DNA of 64,000 nucleotides from Hordeum vulgare subsp. vulgare (taxonomy: Eukaryota > Streptophyta > Magnoliopsida > Poales > Poaceae): positions 433,956,676 to 434,020,675 of the forward strand of contig NC_058521.1 in the NCBI RefSeq assembly GCF_904849725.1, given 5' to 3'. Below the pieces are notes generated by a model that saw only the letters and a program-made list of their open reading frames with translations, ran no database searches and was not told the origin of the DNA. Positions 43,555 to 55,650 of the stretch are shown here, one piece after another (position 1 is the stretch's first letter; each line of letters opens with the position of its first letter). The position numbers were made by a program, and so were the translations under genes.

Positions 43555-45592
43555 CCTTAGACCAACTTAGGCCAAAAGCTTAAGCTTGGGGGAGTATGTC
43601 TTTCTCACCGACATTAGATTCACGTTCACACACTCATTCCAGTTGTCGTTGTTCTCACTTTTTCATTGTACCATCCATGGTAGTTTATTTCTTCTTTTTG
43701 TTTTCTTCTTGTGTGTTTCATTAACCTTGAGAAAATCCAAAAAATTTAGGTCTAGCTTTACCTTCTAGTTTGTTTAAGTTGTAGTGTTAAAAGAAAACCC
43801 AAAAAGATTTTTCGTTCTTCTTTTGCTTGTTCGGGGCTTTCTCGTGTAAATAGTTTTTGTTTCTTCTTTTGGTCTTAAGGAGAAGGCCACGGTGACATGC
43901 TGAGTGGCTCTCATATGCATTATCGTTTATCTATCAGAGAGCCCATATTACCTTGTCTTCTCCTCTGAGTTTTTGCTTGCAGATTCCAGCTTAGTCCAAT
44001 GCACGTGCACTCTTATTATTATTATCCACACCGTTCGGTCGCGCAAGTGAAAGGCAATAATGACGATATATGATGGAGTGATGGAGGTGGAGAAAAGCTG
44101 GTACGAACTCGACCTTTTTTGTTTTTTTAAATATGATTAGCTCATCGTTCTGGATTCAGCTTGTTATGGATCGAACATATTTGCAATGACAAATAGATAT
44201 TATAGTTACTTATGCCATGCTTAATTAGCTAGGAGTGAATAATGGTTTGTCTTGAGTGGCAACATGCATATTAGAATGGTTGTGATATAGTATGATAGAA
44301 TGGTATCCTCCTCCGAATGATTCGAGTGGCTTGACTTGGCACATGTTCACGCATGTAGTTGAAACAAAACCAACATAGTCTCCATGATGTTTATGTTCAT
44401 GGTGATTTATATCTTACTCATGCTTGCATTCAATGTTGGTTAATCTTAAAGCATGTTTATGACTTTTGTCGCTCTCTAGTTGGTCGCTTCCGAGTCTCTT
44501 GCTAGCCTCCACATGTACTAAGCGGGAATACTGCTTGTGCATCCATTTCCATAAACCCAAAGGTGTTCCATATGAGTCCACCATACCTACCTATACGCGG
44601 TATTTACCTGTCGTCCCAAGTAAATTTGCATGTGCCATACTCTAAACCTTCAAATAAATATTCCGTTTTGTATGCCCGAATCGCTCATGTAGTGACTAGG
44701 GGCTGTTAGTATCTTCCATGCTAGGTGGGTTATTCTCAAGATATGTGTTGATTCATTATCATTCACGAGAAAGTGGCTGGTAATCGGGATGCCTAGTTCC
44801 ATGATCAAAAGTCAAATCAAAGTATAATGAAACAAAACTCCCCCAGGATTGTTGTTTGTATGGACGATACCCATGGATTTGACCGCCGTGGAGTGTGATC
44901 GATTGGTGGAGGGGGAGTACAAACTTTATTATTCTGGTTGGAAACCGCCTATAATGTATCTAGCATGGAAGATATTGAGATCTCTTAGTTGTTATGTTGA
45001 GAATGAAAGCATACCGCCCAAAATCTTGATTCATCCCTGTTTTAAAGCTCGAGCTCTGGCACCTATGTAAATCAATGCTTCCCTCTGCGAAGGGCCTATC
45101 TATTTTACTTTACTGTTGAGTCATCCTCTTCTTATAAAAAGGCACCGGTTAGAGAGCACCTCCATCATTTGTATGCTCTTTTATTAATTGATATTGAGTA
45201 TGAGTATGAGTGGATCTCTTTTACAATGAATTACAATGTCTAGTCAGTCCTTGTTCTTAGGAGGTGCTTTGCATTAATGTTTTGCGGTCTCACAAAGCGC
45301 TAGCGAGATACTAGTTTATCATATTGTATTATGATTGTTTTAATAAAATTGTTCTGATCCGAGACTAATTTTTATTGCTCGCTAGTTGATTGTGCCATTG
45401 ATATAAGTAAATATGAGACCTAAATATTATCATGAATGTGGTTAGTCTATAATCCTAGCTGAAGATCTGAACATCAGTTAGACATATTTAGAATAGCAAG
45501 ATCAAACAGAGTTTGTAAAAGTTTTTCTTTATCAGTTTCAGTTTATCAACTGAATTGCTTGATGACAAGCAAAGATTTAAGCTTGGGGGAGT
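43555..45592 (+). other. E2 3' non-coding region and polypurine tract
   Basis: About 2 kb with no conserved ORF, collinear with E1 35424-37411. A polypurine-like AAGCTTGGGGGAGTATG lies near 43581 and the true tract AAGCTTGGGGGAGT ends at 45592. Confidence 0.65.
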
Positions 45593-45902
45593 TGATACGT
45601 CTCCAACATATCTACTTTTCCAAACTCTTTTGCCCTTGGTTTGGACTCTAATTTGCATGATTTGAATGGAACTAACCCGGACTAACGCTGTTTTCAGCAT
45701 AATTGCCTTGGTGTTATTTTTGTGTGAAGAAATAACAGTTCTCGGATTGACCTGAAAATTTACGGAGAATAGTTTTGGAATTAATAAAAATATTTGATAA
45801 AGAATCAGCCGGAGAGGGCCCACTACTAGGCCACAATTCTGCAGGGCGCCCCTAGGGCTCCCCCTCGCTTGTGCGCCCCTATGGCTCCTCCGACCTCGTT
45901 TC
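45593..45902 (+). repeat. E2 3' LTR, left fragment
   Basis: TGATACGTCTCC to GACCTCGTTTC, matching the first 310 bp of the 37412 LTR, then cut by the start of E3. If E3 inserted here, its target site is GTTTC (45898-45902). Confidence 0.82.
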
Positions 45903-47343
45903 TGATAAGTCTCCGTCGTATCTACTCTTCCAAACTCTTTGACCCTTGTTTTGGACTCTAATTTGCATGATTTGAATGGAACTAACCCGGGCTAACGCTA
46001 TTTTCAGTAGAATTGCCATGGTGTTGTTTTTGCACGGAAATAAAAGTTCTCGCAATGACCTGAAAATTTACAGAGAATTTTTGTGGAATATATAAAAAAT
46101 ACGGGCGCAAGAATCAACGGAGGAAGTGGAGCTGTGAGCCCACAAGCCCACGAGGCGCGGGCCCCCCTGGCCGCGCCTGGCAGGCTTGTGGGGCCACAAT
46201 GCTCCACCGCCTCTAAATCCTTCTCTATTTAGCCTCTTTTGTCCAGAAAAAATCAAGGAGAAGAGTTCATCGCGTTTTACGATACGGAGGCGCCGCCACC
46301 TCCTGTTCTTCCTCTGGAGGGCAGATCTAGAGTCCGTTCTGGGCTTCGGAGAGGGGAGATCGTCGCCATCGTCGTCACCAACCTTCCTTCATCGCAAATT
46401 CCATGATGCTCTTCACCGTTCGTGAGTAATATCATCGTAGGCTTGCTGGACGGTGATGGGTTGGATGAGATCTATCATGTAATCGAGTTAGTTTTGACGG
46501 GGATTGATCCCTAGTATCCACTATGTTCTGAGATTGATGTTGGTACTGCTTTGCCATGCTTAATGCTTGTCACTAGGGCCCGAGTGCCATGATTTCAGAT
46601 CTGAACCTATTATGTTGTCGCCAATATATGTGTGTTCTTGACCCTATCTTGCAAGTTGTAGTCACCTACTATGTGTTATGACCCAGCAACCTTGGAGTGA
46701 CAATAGCCGGAACCACTCCCGGAGATGACCATAGTATGAGGAGTTCATGTATTCACCGAATGTTAATGCGTTGGTCCAGTTCTTTATTAAAAGGAGAACC
46801 TTAATATCCCGTAGTTTCCATTAGGACCCCGCTGCCACGGGAGGGATGGACAATAGATGTCATGCAAGTTATTTTCCCTAAGCACGTATGACTACATACG
46901 GAATACATGCCTATATTACATTGATGAACTGGAGCTAGTTACATATCTCTCTATGTTATAACTGTTGCATGATGAATAGCATCCGACATAATCCTCCATC
47001 ACCGATCCAATGCCTACGAGTCTTTTCCTACTAGTCCTTGCTATGTTACTTTGTCGTTACTGCTGTCACTGCTGCTACTGTTACTTTGCTGCTACTACTG
47101 TTACTTTGCTGCTACTGCTGTCACTTTGCTGCTACTGGTTACCGTTGCTACTGCTGCTATCATACTACTCTGCTACTGATACTTTGCTGCAGATACTAAA
47201 TCTTTCAGGTGTGGTTGAATTGACAACTCAACTGCTAATACTTGAGAATATTCCTTGGCTTCCCCTTGAGTTGAATCAATAAATTTGGGTTGAATACTCT
47301 ACCCTTGAAAACTGTTGCGATCCCCTATACTTGTGGGTTATCA
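45903..47343 (+). repeat. E3 5' LTR (1441 bp)
   Basis: TGATAAGTCTCC to GTGGGTTATCA. It is collinear with the 37412 LTR, with an expanded trinucleotide-like tract at 47046-47190. Confidence 0.88.
47046..47190 (+). repeat. Minisatellite of GCTGCTACTGTTACTTT phrases in the E3 LTR
   Basis: Several imperfect copies of TTACTTTGCTGCTACTG in a row. The corresponding place in the E1/E2 LTR (about 38570-38660) has only a short, non-expanded version. Confidence 0.65.
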
Positions 47344-47354
47344 TGACCTTTTTG

Positions 47355-47371
47355 TGGCGCCGTTGCCGGGG
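47355..47371 (+). promoter_or_regulatory. tRNA-Asp primer-binding site of E3
   Basis: TGGCGCCGTTGCCGGGG, a perfect complement to the plant tRNA-Asp 3' end with CCA, 11 bases after the LTR. Confidence 0.85.
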
Positions 47372-47410
47372 AAGCACATCTATATTCTCTGATTCACTTG
47401 GGATTTACAT

Positions 47411-49834
47411 GTGCTGGTCACTATGAGGAATCCAATAGATCCAAGAACTAAAGTCTTGCCCTCCACTACGAGGACAGGTAAGGAACTACCATCTAGCTCT
47501 GCACTTGATTCACCTTTAGTTATGAGTAAGTTTGCGACATCACCTCCTGCTAGAAATCTTGATATGTCGCCAGTGCTTGATGATGCTACTTCTGCTGCCC
47601 ATGATGCTTATGATGATGCTATGCTTGATACTGCTTTGCCACCAGGTGCCCTTGATGCACAAATTGCTAGAGTTGCTGCTAGATGTGATGATACTGCTGA
47701 AACTGTTGATACTATTGAAGTAGAACCTCCTATTTTTCCTGCTAGAACTAGCTCTCCTAGATATGAATTGCCTGATATGCCTGAGTGTTATGTTATGGAG
47801 GGAGAGATAGCTGAGGACTTTATTGCTTGTAAGGATAGCTATGATGTTGAGAAATTACTGCTCAAGTGGAAAGAAAAATCTTCGAACGCTAGGATGAAAT
47901 ACGACCCGAAGTTTGCTACTTCACCTATCTTTGTGACCGATAAGGATTATGAATTCTCTGTCGACCCTGAGTTAATCACTCTGGTCGAATCTGATCCTTT
48001 TCATAGTTATGAGTCTGAAACGGTTGTAGCCCATCTTACCAAACTGCATGATATAGCCACCCTATTCACGAGTGAGGAAAAGATCCACCACTACTATATC
48101 CTCAAGTTGTTTCCTTTCTTGCTAAAGGATGATGCTAAGACTTGGTTCACTTCTCTTGCTCCTGGTTGTGTGCGTAGCCCCCAGGATATGGTCTACTACT
48201 TCTGTGAAAAATATTTCCCTGCCCATAAGAAGCAAGCTGCCTTGCAGGAAATATACAACTTTGCTCAAGCCGAAGAACAGAGTCTCCCACAAGCTTGGGG
48301 GAGGCTCGTCTAGCTACTGAATGCTTTTCCTGATCACCCTCTTGAGAAGAATGAAATACTTGATATCTTCTATAATGAACTTACCGCTGCTTCCAGAGAC
48401 CACCTAGATAGTTGTGTCGGTTGTGTTTTTAGGGAACGAACCGTAGAACAAGCTGAGATTCTACTGAATAATATCTTGTGCAATGAGAATGCTTGGACGA
48501 TTCCCAAACCACCTCCTAAGCGAACTCCGAAGAAAAGAAGTATTCTATTCCTCAGTCCCGAAGATATGCAAGAAGCTAAGAAATCTATGAAAGAGAAAGG
48601 CATTAAATCTGAAGATGTCAAAAATCTACCACCTATCGAAGAGATCCATGGTCTTGATAACCTGATACAGGTAGTAGAAGTAAATTCTCTGCGTAGGTTT
48701 GATGAGAGTGATATTCCTTTTGATAAACCTGCTAGCCTATTCCTGGATGAATTTGATAACTTTGTTGCCAAACAACAATGTTTCAATGATTATGTTAGCA
48801 GACAATTGGGACAGAATGCTCGTATGCTTAGTCATTTAAGTGCTTGTGTGGACAGAAATGTCAATGATCTTAAGCTGCTGAGTTAACATGCCTCTATGGT
48901 TACTACTCAAGTAGAACAAGTACTTAAGGCTCAAAATGACTTGCTTAATGAGTTGAATCACAATTCTGTCAGAGTCGTCACTAGAGGCGGTAGAATGACC
49001 CAGTAACCTTTGTATCCTGTGGGTCATCCTAAGAGAATTGAACAAGATTCTCAAGGAGTTAGAACTAGCAACCATGTTGCTGCTACACCTGAGAATCCAA
49101 ACGATGTCTCTGTCTTTGATGCTCAAACGCAATCTCGTGATGAACATGAGCCTAATGATAATATCAATAATGATGTTCATGTTGAGACCTAGCAATGATA
49201 AGGATGTGGAGATTGAACCTGTTGATCTTGATAACCCACAACCTAAGGCTAGGAGATACGAAAAGAATGACTTCACTGCTAGGAAGCATGGTAAAGAAAG
49301 GGAACCATGGGTTCAGAAACCCATGCCCTTTCCTCCAAAACCATCCAAGAAAAAGGATGATGAAGATTTTGAGCGATTTGTTGAAATGATTAGACCTGTC
49401 TTTCTGCAAATGCGTTTGACAGATATGCTTAAAATGTCTCCGTATGCTAAGTACATGAAGGATATTGTGACTAATAAGAGGAGGATACCTGAGGTTGAGA
49501 TTTCCACCATGCTTGCCAACTATACCTTCAAGGGTGGAACTCCTAAGAAACTAGGTGATCCCGGAGTGCCCACTATACCTTGCTCCATTAAAGGCAACTA
49601 CGTTAGAACTGCTTTATGCGACCTTGGAGCCGGTGTTAGTGTTATGCCTCTCTCTCTTAATCGTAGACTTGAGCTGGATAAGTTTACACCCACTGAAATC
49701 TCTCTGCAAATGGCCGACAAATCAACTGCTTTTCCTATCGGCATTTGCGAGGATGTGCCTGTTGTGGTTGTCAATGTCACTATCTTAACAGACTTTGTTA
49801 TCTTGGATATTCCCGAGGACGATGCCATGGCGGT
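47411..49834 (+). pseudogene. E3 gag-protease, broken and cut by A2
   Basis: The first open stretch, 47411-48313, carries the N-terminus and gag core (YILKLFPFLLKDDAKTWFTSL, then QSLPQAWGRL). TAG at 48311 and TAA at 48884 interrupt the frame, and near 49190 it slips by one base. Protease follows with CDLGAGVSVMP (near 49617) and stops at the A2 junction before the LGRPF motif. The gene is otherwise collinear with E2 38874-41340. Confidence 0.82.
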
Positions 49835-50879
49835 TGATATGTCTCAAACGTATCTATAATTTTTGATGGTTTCATGTTGTTATCTTGTCATCTTTGGATG
49901 TTTTATGTACCTTTTATATATTTTTTGGGACTAACTTATTAATTCAGTGCCAAGTGCAAGTTCCTGTTTTTTCTGTGTTTTAGCCTCTTTTCAGATCTGA
50001 TTTTGGAAAGGAGTCCAAACGGAATAAAATCCCCAAAATTTTCCCGAACGGAAAAAAGATCAGGGGGCTTGTGGGCCAAGCCAGGAGAGCTACAGGGAGC
50101 CCACAAGCCGTGTAGCCGCCACCAGGGGGGGTGGCGGCGACTAGCAGGCTTTTGGCCTCCCTGGCACCCCCTGACCTAGCTCCTTCGCCTATATATTCCC
50201 TAAAATACAGAAAAAATCAGGGAATCCACGAAAACACTTTTCCGCCGCCGCAAGCTTCCGTTTCTGCGAGATCTCATCTGGAGACCCTTCCCGGTGCCCT
50301 GCCGGAGGGGACTTTGCAGTTGGAGGGCTTCTATATCAACATCATCGCCCCTCCAATGACTCGCGAGTAGTTCACTTCAGACCTACGGGGTCCGTAGTTA
50401 GTAGCTAGATGGCTTCTTCTCTCTCTTGGATCTTCAATACAAAGTTCTCCATGATCTTCATGGAGATCTATCCGATGTAATCCTCTTTGGCGGTGTGTTT
50501 GTCGAGATCCGATGAATTATGGATTTGTGATCAGATTATCTATGATATATATTTGAGTCTTTGCTAATTTCTTATATGCATGATTTGATATCCTTGTAAG
50601 TCTCTCTGAGTCTTGGGTTTTGTTTGGCCAACTAGATCTATGATTCTTGCAATGGGAGAAGTGCTTAGTTTTGGGTTCTTACCGTGTGGTGACCTTTCCA
50701 GTGACAGTAGGGGCAGCAAGGCACACATGGTGTAGTTGCCATCAAGGGTAACAAGGTGGGCTTTGTCGTAGATATGGGATTGTCCATCTACATCATGTCA
50801 TCTTGCTTAAGGCGTTACTCTGTTCTTTTGGACTTAATACACTAGATGCATGCTGGATAGCGGTCGACGTGTGGAGTAA
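49835..50879 (+). repeat. A2 5' LTR, left fragment
   Basis: Collinear with A1 LTR 3430-3601 plus 30340-31205. It has a GC palindrome (50066-50160) and TATA-like CTATATATT (50189-50197). It ends at GTGGAGTAA, the Helitron insertion point. Confidence 0.87.
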
Positions 50880-51307
50880 TCTCTACTATTAAAGGGGGAT
50901 CTGCCGTCGTGATGGTTCGTCCTCCAGCGATCCCCCTCCTACCGCTACCGCTAGCCTTCTCATTGTTCCACCAATTTTTTTCAATCCCTCCATAAACCAG
51001 ACGATAAACCAGCCGATTAGTTCAATAAAAAACCTACTTCGCACCTTAAACCACCACCCTTCGGTCGACCTTCTCCTTCCCCCGTAAAGAAAAACAACAA
51101 GAGAGAAAAAAAACAAAAAAAAAACAACCAGAAGCCCACGAACCCACGATCCAATCACCCCCGACCCCGTCGCCCCCGTTCTCTCCCGAGAAGACAACGC
51201 CCCGCCCATCCCGACCCCCTCGCCGCCAGCAAACCCAACCCCGCCGAAACCCACACCACGCCGCCTAGTCCGACCCCCTCGCCGCCGGCCATCCCAGCAC
51301 CAATCCA

Positions 51308-51912
51308 GTGCCGCGCGCAGATCACCGAATCCCGGCGTCGCATCGGCTCTGCCCTTCTGCTCTGCCGCGCCCACCCCATGCTCCCCCGTGCCCGGTGACC
51401 GCGGCCGGCGCGCGGGCGCTGCGGAGGGTCGATGCCAGCGCGCTCAGGTCCTTCGCCGCCGACCCGCTTGTCGCGCAGGCCGTGCCCGACCGCCTGCTCT
51501 TCTCCGACTCTGCCATCCTGTCCCCCTATGACACCGCGCCGGACGACATCGTGCGGGGGTTCGCGTCCGCCGCCGAGCTGCCCGACCCCCTCTAGCGCGC
51601 CGGGGTCGACCCGCCGCTGATGCCCGTCTCCGCCGACCTCGCCACATACGCTCTGGTCGGGCGTAGTCACCGACGATGCCGCGCAACATGCCCTGATGGA
51701 CGCGGAGATGCCCACCACGTTCCCGGCCGACGCGACCGGCGTCGAGGAGTCCATGGCCAGGTTCATCGACAACCTCAGCAAGCAGATATTCTAGGCGGAG
51801 GACGCGCTCACCGAAGGGTATGACAAGCCTGGCGGCGGCGTCGCTGTACACCCCGGGGACGGCCCTCCCGCCGGCGGGGTTCTCGAGCGGCTCCCTCGGC
51901 AAGTTCACAACC
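51308..51912 (+). pseudogene. Gene-like GC-rich fragment in the Helitron, copy 1
   Basis: A coding-like stretch with ALRSFAADPLVAQAVPDR and LFSDSAILSPYDTAPDD, broken by TAG at 51593 and frame slips near 51655. It is homologous to 53721-54312 and ends where the two copies stop matching (about 51900). It is probably an exon of a host gene taken up by the Helitron; I do not recognise the gene. The long reverse-strand ORFs here are its shadow. Confidence 0.5.
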
Positions 51913-53295
51913 CAGACAAGTAATTTACTCATGAATCTTCCTTCAAGACGTGTTCTCCTTGATCATCCATTGGTTTTCACTCCTCCTTACACCAGAGCAG
52001 TCGTGCATCCGTGTTATGCTTCAGTCTGAACCTTCCACTCATAAGTTATGCCCATGTGGTATTTTTCCTTAAGTCTCTGAATCACTTTAACTATTGTGTA
52101 CTATCACAGCTATTGCCGTCAGTAATATTCAGGGGTCGAAGGTTTTCTTCTTGCTGTTTTCGGTATTTCTAGGTAGGAGTTAATTAAGAGTAATTTCTGC
52201 AATCCAACTAATGGCGTTTTCTGTTCTCAGATTTGTTATAATCTGTTTGATTTCATGCTAGATGAACGGCTCACGTGAGCAAAAGCATTTATTATTAGTG
52301 ATATAGGGTGCAACTTGGAGGTGAAAGAGATTTTTTTGCATAAGAAACACCATGTCCATGAGCCCATCAATTCCTGCCCTCCAAATCCACAATTGTTTTA
52401 ACAGTATGTCAAAATATGAGTTTGTACCTAATTCCCTACAACTCCAATTGGTTACTAATTTTTTAAAGATACATTTGAGGCTTCAAATGCATGATTCTTC
52501 GGCCGGAGTGAGTTGGTGCAGAATCAACATCACAACCATCAGCAGCTCGTGATTGGAGGTGCAGAATTAACATGTCAAGTTTTTATGGACCCACACATAT
52601 AGCCATCCCTATGTTAACTATAGCATGCTAATATATTCAAACAATTGTTTTACAATCTAGAGATATCTCCAGCACGCCAGTGGTAAGTACGTATTCCATA
52701 TGGAGTGTCATCTCGACAAACTGTCAGAGTTTCAGTACCTCTACTAAAGTTCTATATGTGTACGGAAAGTTTAATCTTTGTTATGCATGTTTGTATTGGT
52801 GTTTTTAGCTAGCCAGTCTCTATATCTCTTCACAAGCTTCAATTCTCTAATAGTAGGATTTATATTTTATTTCCATGTTAGATGCCATTGTTTTCAAATT
52901 TTAGTTATATTTGGCAGTATAATATTTTAGTTATCCTATAGAAAAACTACGATAGCACATAGAACAATGATCGAGCAACGACATATGCCATGAATTGACT
53001 CAGTTATTTAATGCATTTGCGTCCAATTTTGTCATTGTTAGAATAAGACGGTGGTCTAAGCTTTTCATCCCATATATTTCCCTTGACACTATTCCTACCA
53101 GCCTCTTCCTACGTTCTTTGCGAGGTCCCAGATTTGCTTTATAGAAGAAAAAAATGAGAGCAAAAGGCAGGCTAACCACTTGCTTGCTTTTATGGAAAAT
53201 GTGTGAATTCCTTTAATTACATATTCTCTTCGTTTCATACATAACACCCCTGAAGGTATAAGGTAGTGGCAGTTACATACACACTACATTTGGTA
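51913..53295. other. Helitron interior, no gene seen
   Basis: A/T-rich, non-repetitive by eye, with no supported coding frame. It may include introns or flanking DNA of the captured gene. It ends at the second Helitron 5' terminus. Confidence 0.5.
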
Positions 53296-53330
53296 TCTCT
53301 ACTATTAAAGGGATCTGCCGCTGTGATGGT
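53296..53330 (+). repeat. Second Helitron 5' terminus
   Basis: TCTCTACTATTAAAGGGATC after an A at 53295, nearly identical to the outer end at 50880; homology between the two continues for about 1 kb downstream. Confidence 0.8.
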
Positions 53331-53790
53331 TCGACCTCCAGCGATCCCCCTCCTACCGCTACCGCTAGCCTTCTCACTGTTTCACCGATTTTTTTCAATC
53401 CCTTCAAAAACCAGACGATAAACCAGCCGATTAGTTCAATAAAAAACCTACATCGCACCTGAAACCACCACCCTTCGGTCGACCTTCTCCTTCCCCCGTA
53501 AAGAAAAACGGCAAGAGAGAAAAAAAAGAAAAAGAAACAACGAGAAGCCCACGAACCCACGATCCAATCACCCCTGACACCGTCGCCCCCGTTCTCTCCC
53601 AACAAGACGACGCCCCGCCCACCCTGACCCCCTCGCCGCCAGCAAACCCAGCCCCGCCAAAACCCACGCCACGCCGCCTACCCCGACCCCCTCGCCGTCG
53701 GCCATCCCAGCACCAACCCAGTGCCGCGCGCAGATCACCGAATCCCGGCGTCGCATCGGCTCTGCCCTTCTGCTCCGCCGCTCCCACCCC

Positions 53791-54312
53791 ATGCTCCCCC
53801 TCTGCCCGGTGACCGCGGCCGGTGTGCGGGCGCTGTGGAGGGTCGATGCCAGCGCGCTCAGGTCCTTCGCCGTCAACCCGCTCGTCGCGCAGGCCGTGCC
53901 CGACCGCCCGCTCTTCTCCGACTCCGCCATCCTCTCCCCCTATGCCACCGCGCCGGATGACATCATGCGGGGGTTCGCCTCCGCCGCCGAGCTGCCCGAC
54001 CCCCTCAGGCGCGCCGGGGTCGACCCGCCGCTGATGCCCGTCTGTGCCGACCTGGCGACAGAAGCTCTGGTCGGCGTAGTCATCGACGATGCCGCGCAGC
54101 ATGCCCTGATGGACGCGGAGATGCCCATCACATTCCCGACCGACACGACCGGCGTCGAGCAGTCCGTGGCCAGGTTCATCGACAACCTCAACAAGTAGAT
54201 ATTCCAGGCGAAGGAAGCACTCATCGAAGGGTACGACAAGCCTGGCGGCGGCGTAGCTGTACACCCCAGGGACGGCCCTCCCGCCGGCGGGGTTCTCGAG
54301 TGGCTCCCTCGG
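53791..54312 (+). pseudogene. Gene-like fragment in the Helitron, copy 2
   Basis: Copy 2 of the fragment at 51308 is better preserved: 135 residues open from 53791 to a stop at 54196 (LWRVDASALRSFAVNPLVA, PDDIMRGFASAAELPDPLRR, TGVEQSVARFIDNLNK). It is Ala/Pro/Asp-rich with host-like GC content, unlike the surrounding transposons. On the reverse strand 54407-54243 a KFTLVGLAVLLTLCILLYAN stretch after a CAG could be an exon with a membrane span. Both identities are unknown. Confidence 0.5.
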
Positions 54313-55615
54313 CTTCTACGTGTTGGCGTAGAGGAGGATGCAGAGGGTCAGCAACACCGCCAGACCCACCAGGGTGAACTTCACCCTGTTCAGCACCGGC
54401 TTCACCTGAATAAGAAGAATAAGCATGCCTTGATGTTAGTTTTCTCTCTTTGTAAGTTTCAGTATGATCTAATAGCGAATAAAGTACAGAGCAATTGACA
54501 GCTGGAAACAAGCTCTCACCAGGAACTGTAATACCCCTGCTACCCACTTTGATTAGCCAACAAGAAACTATGATCTACATACATATGAATTCATCTGTTG
54601 CAAAATTGCTTGGGATGTGTTCCAAAATTCTGTGCTTGCCGCTGACCGTCTCACCGTCATGTGGACCTAAGCTCAAATAGCCTGTACTCAAACTCAATTT
54701 TTTTGGAGCTTGGGAGTGCCTGTAGAATAATTTTGTGTGTTTATTCATCTGATACAATATTTTTGCTACCATTGAATTTTATTTTATTTTAACCTTATCC
54801 TTATTGTTTTTGAGATAGTTGTTTGTGCCATTTTTAGGATATTTCTCTTTCTCCTTCACTTGCTAACTGTGTCGTGGCTGTTTAGGTGTCGTGGATCAGT
54901 GAACTAAGAAGTCAAGCTTATTACTGAGGTAATGCTACAGTTACAACTTACAAGTATTTTCATGTTAGGCTCAAATGTTAGCATTTACATTATACCTTGT
55001 CCACGACATTGCAGACAAGGTGACAACACATTTTCTGGACAAACTTTTATGACATGAATTTTGTAGGTTATTTTAGGTTTGTGTTCAAATCAGACATTTT
55101 TTGTGCCCATGTGGTTGTCTTATCAGCAAAACAACAGATGTTCAAACAACACATTTTCTGTGCACATTTTTACTACTTGAATTTTGGTACACATGATTGT
55201 TTAGATCTGCAACTCCCAAATGATAGTGTTATACTCATGTAAAATATCTGCACATCCCAACTCAGAGGTCTGGAGGGACAACCACCTGATTTCCAAGTTC
55301 CAGTTCTTGTAAAGGCTATGGTAATCATTTAAATAAAGTCACCAAACTTGAAAACAAGCAAAGGACCTTCAGATTTTTTTTAAATGGATCTGCACATTTG
55401 TGCCCATATTGATTATCAAGTTAAATGGACTGTAATGTGGCATTTTAACGTGTTTTAACTTTAAAATTTTATGCCATTTGCAGTGGCATGTGAGGCAGTG
55501 TGTGTGACCTTAATATGATTGATATATATATGTGTGTGTGTGTATTTTATATAGTTCGAAGAACGGAAAATAAGATGGGTATTCCTTTAGTGCTTTTCTA
55601 CATGCCACATTCCTA
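54313..55615. other. Helitron interior with a TG microsatellite
   Basis: No supported gene. A short TATATA-TGTGTG run lies at about 55522-55545. It ends at the third Helitron 5' terminus. Confidence 0.5.
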
Positions 55616-55650
55616 TCTCTACTATTAAAGGGGAACTGCCCTCGCGATGG
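55616..55650 (+). repeat. Third Helitron 5' terminus
   Basis: TCTCTACTATTAAAGGGGAA after an A at 55615. Unlike the first two, sequence downstream of GATGGTTCGACC diverges from theirs. Confidence 0.78.

Larger units (their letters stand above)
37412..45902 (+). mobile_element. E2: pol-less gypsy element (gag, protease, ORF2)
   Basis: 5' LTR 37412-38807, tRNA-Asp primer site, gag-protease (38874-41566), an LTR-like GC module (41820-42120), ORF2, 2-kb 3' region, polypurine tract and the first 310 bp of the 3' LTR (45593-45902), where E3 begins. No RT, RNase H or integrase lies anywhere between the LTRs, and the spacing leaves no gap where pol has obviously been cut out. The remaining 3' LTR is probably beyond the right edge. 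Confidence 0.83.
45903..49834 (+). mobile_element. E3: third E-family copy, 5' part
   Basis: LTR 45903-47343, perfect tRNA-Asp primer site, gag and most of protease. It stops at 49834, where A2's LTR begins in mid-codon. Its ORF2 and 3' LTR are probably past A2, beyond the window. Its sequence is more distant from E1 and E2 than those two are from each other. Confidence 0.83.

Noticed and set aside
47355..47371. tRNA-like sequence at the primer sites
   Set aside because: Only the 17-18 bases complementary to a tRNA-Asp 3' end are present; there is no cloverleaf, so these are primer sites and not tRNA genes.
53431..54264. Long minus-strand ORF (277 codons) and a similar one at 51155-51781
   Set aside because: Both are in GC-rich DNA opposite the plus-strand gene-like fragment. 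Their Gly/Arg-rich products and the strand overlap suggest shadow frames. I left open only a possible small reverse exon near 54243-54407.
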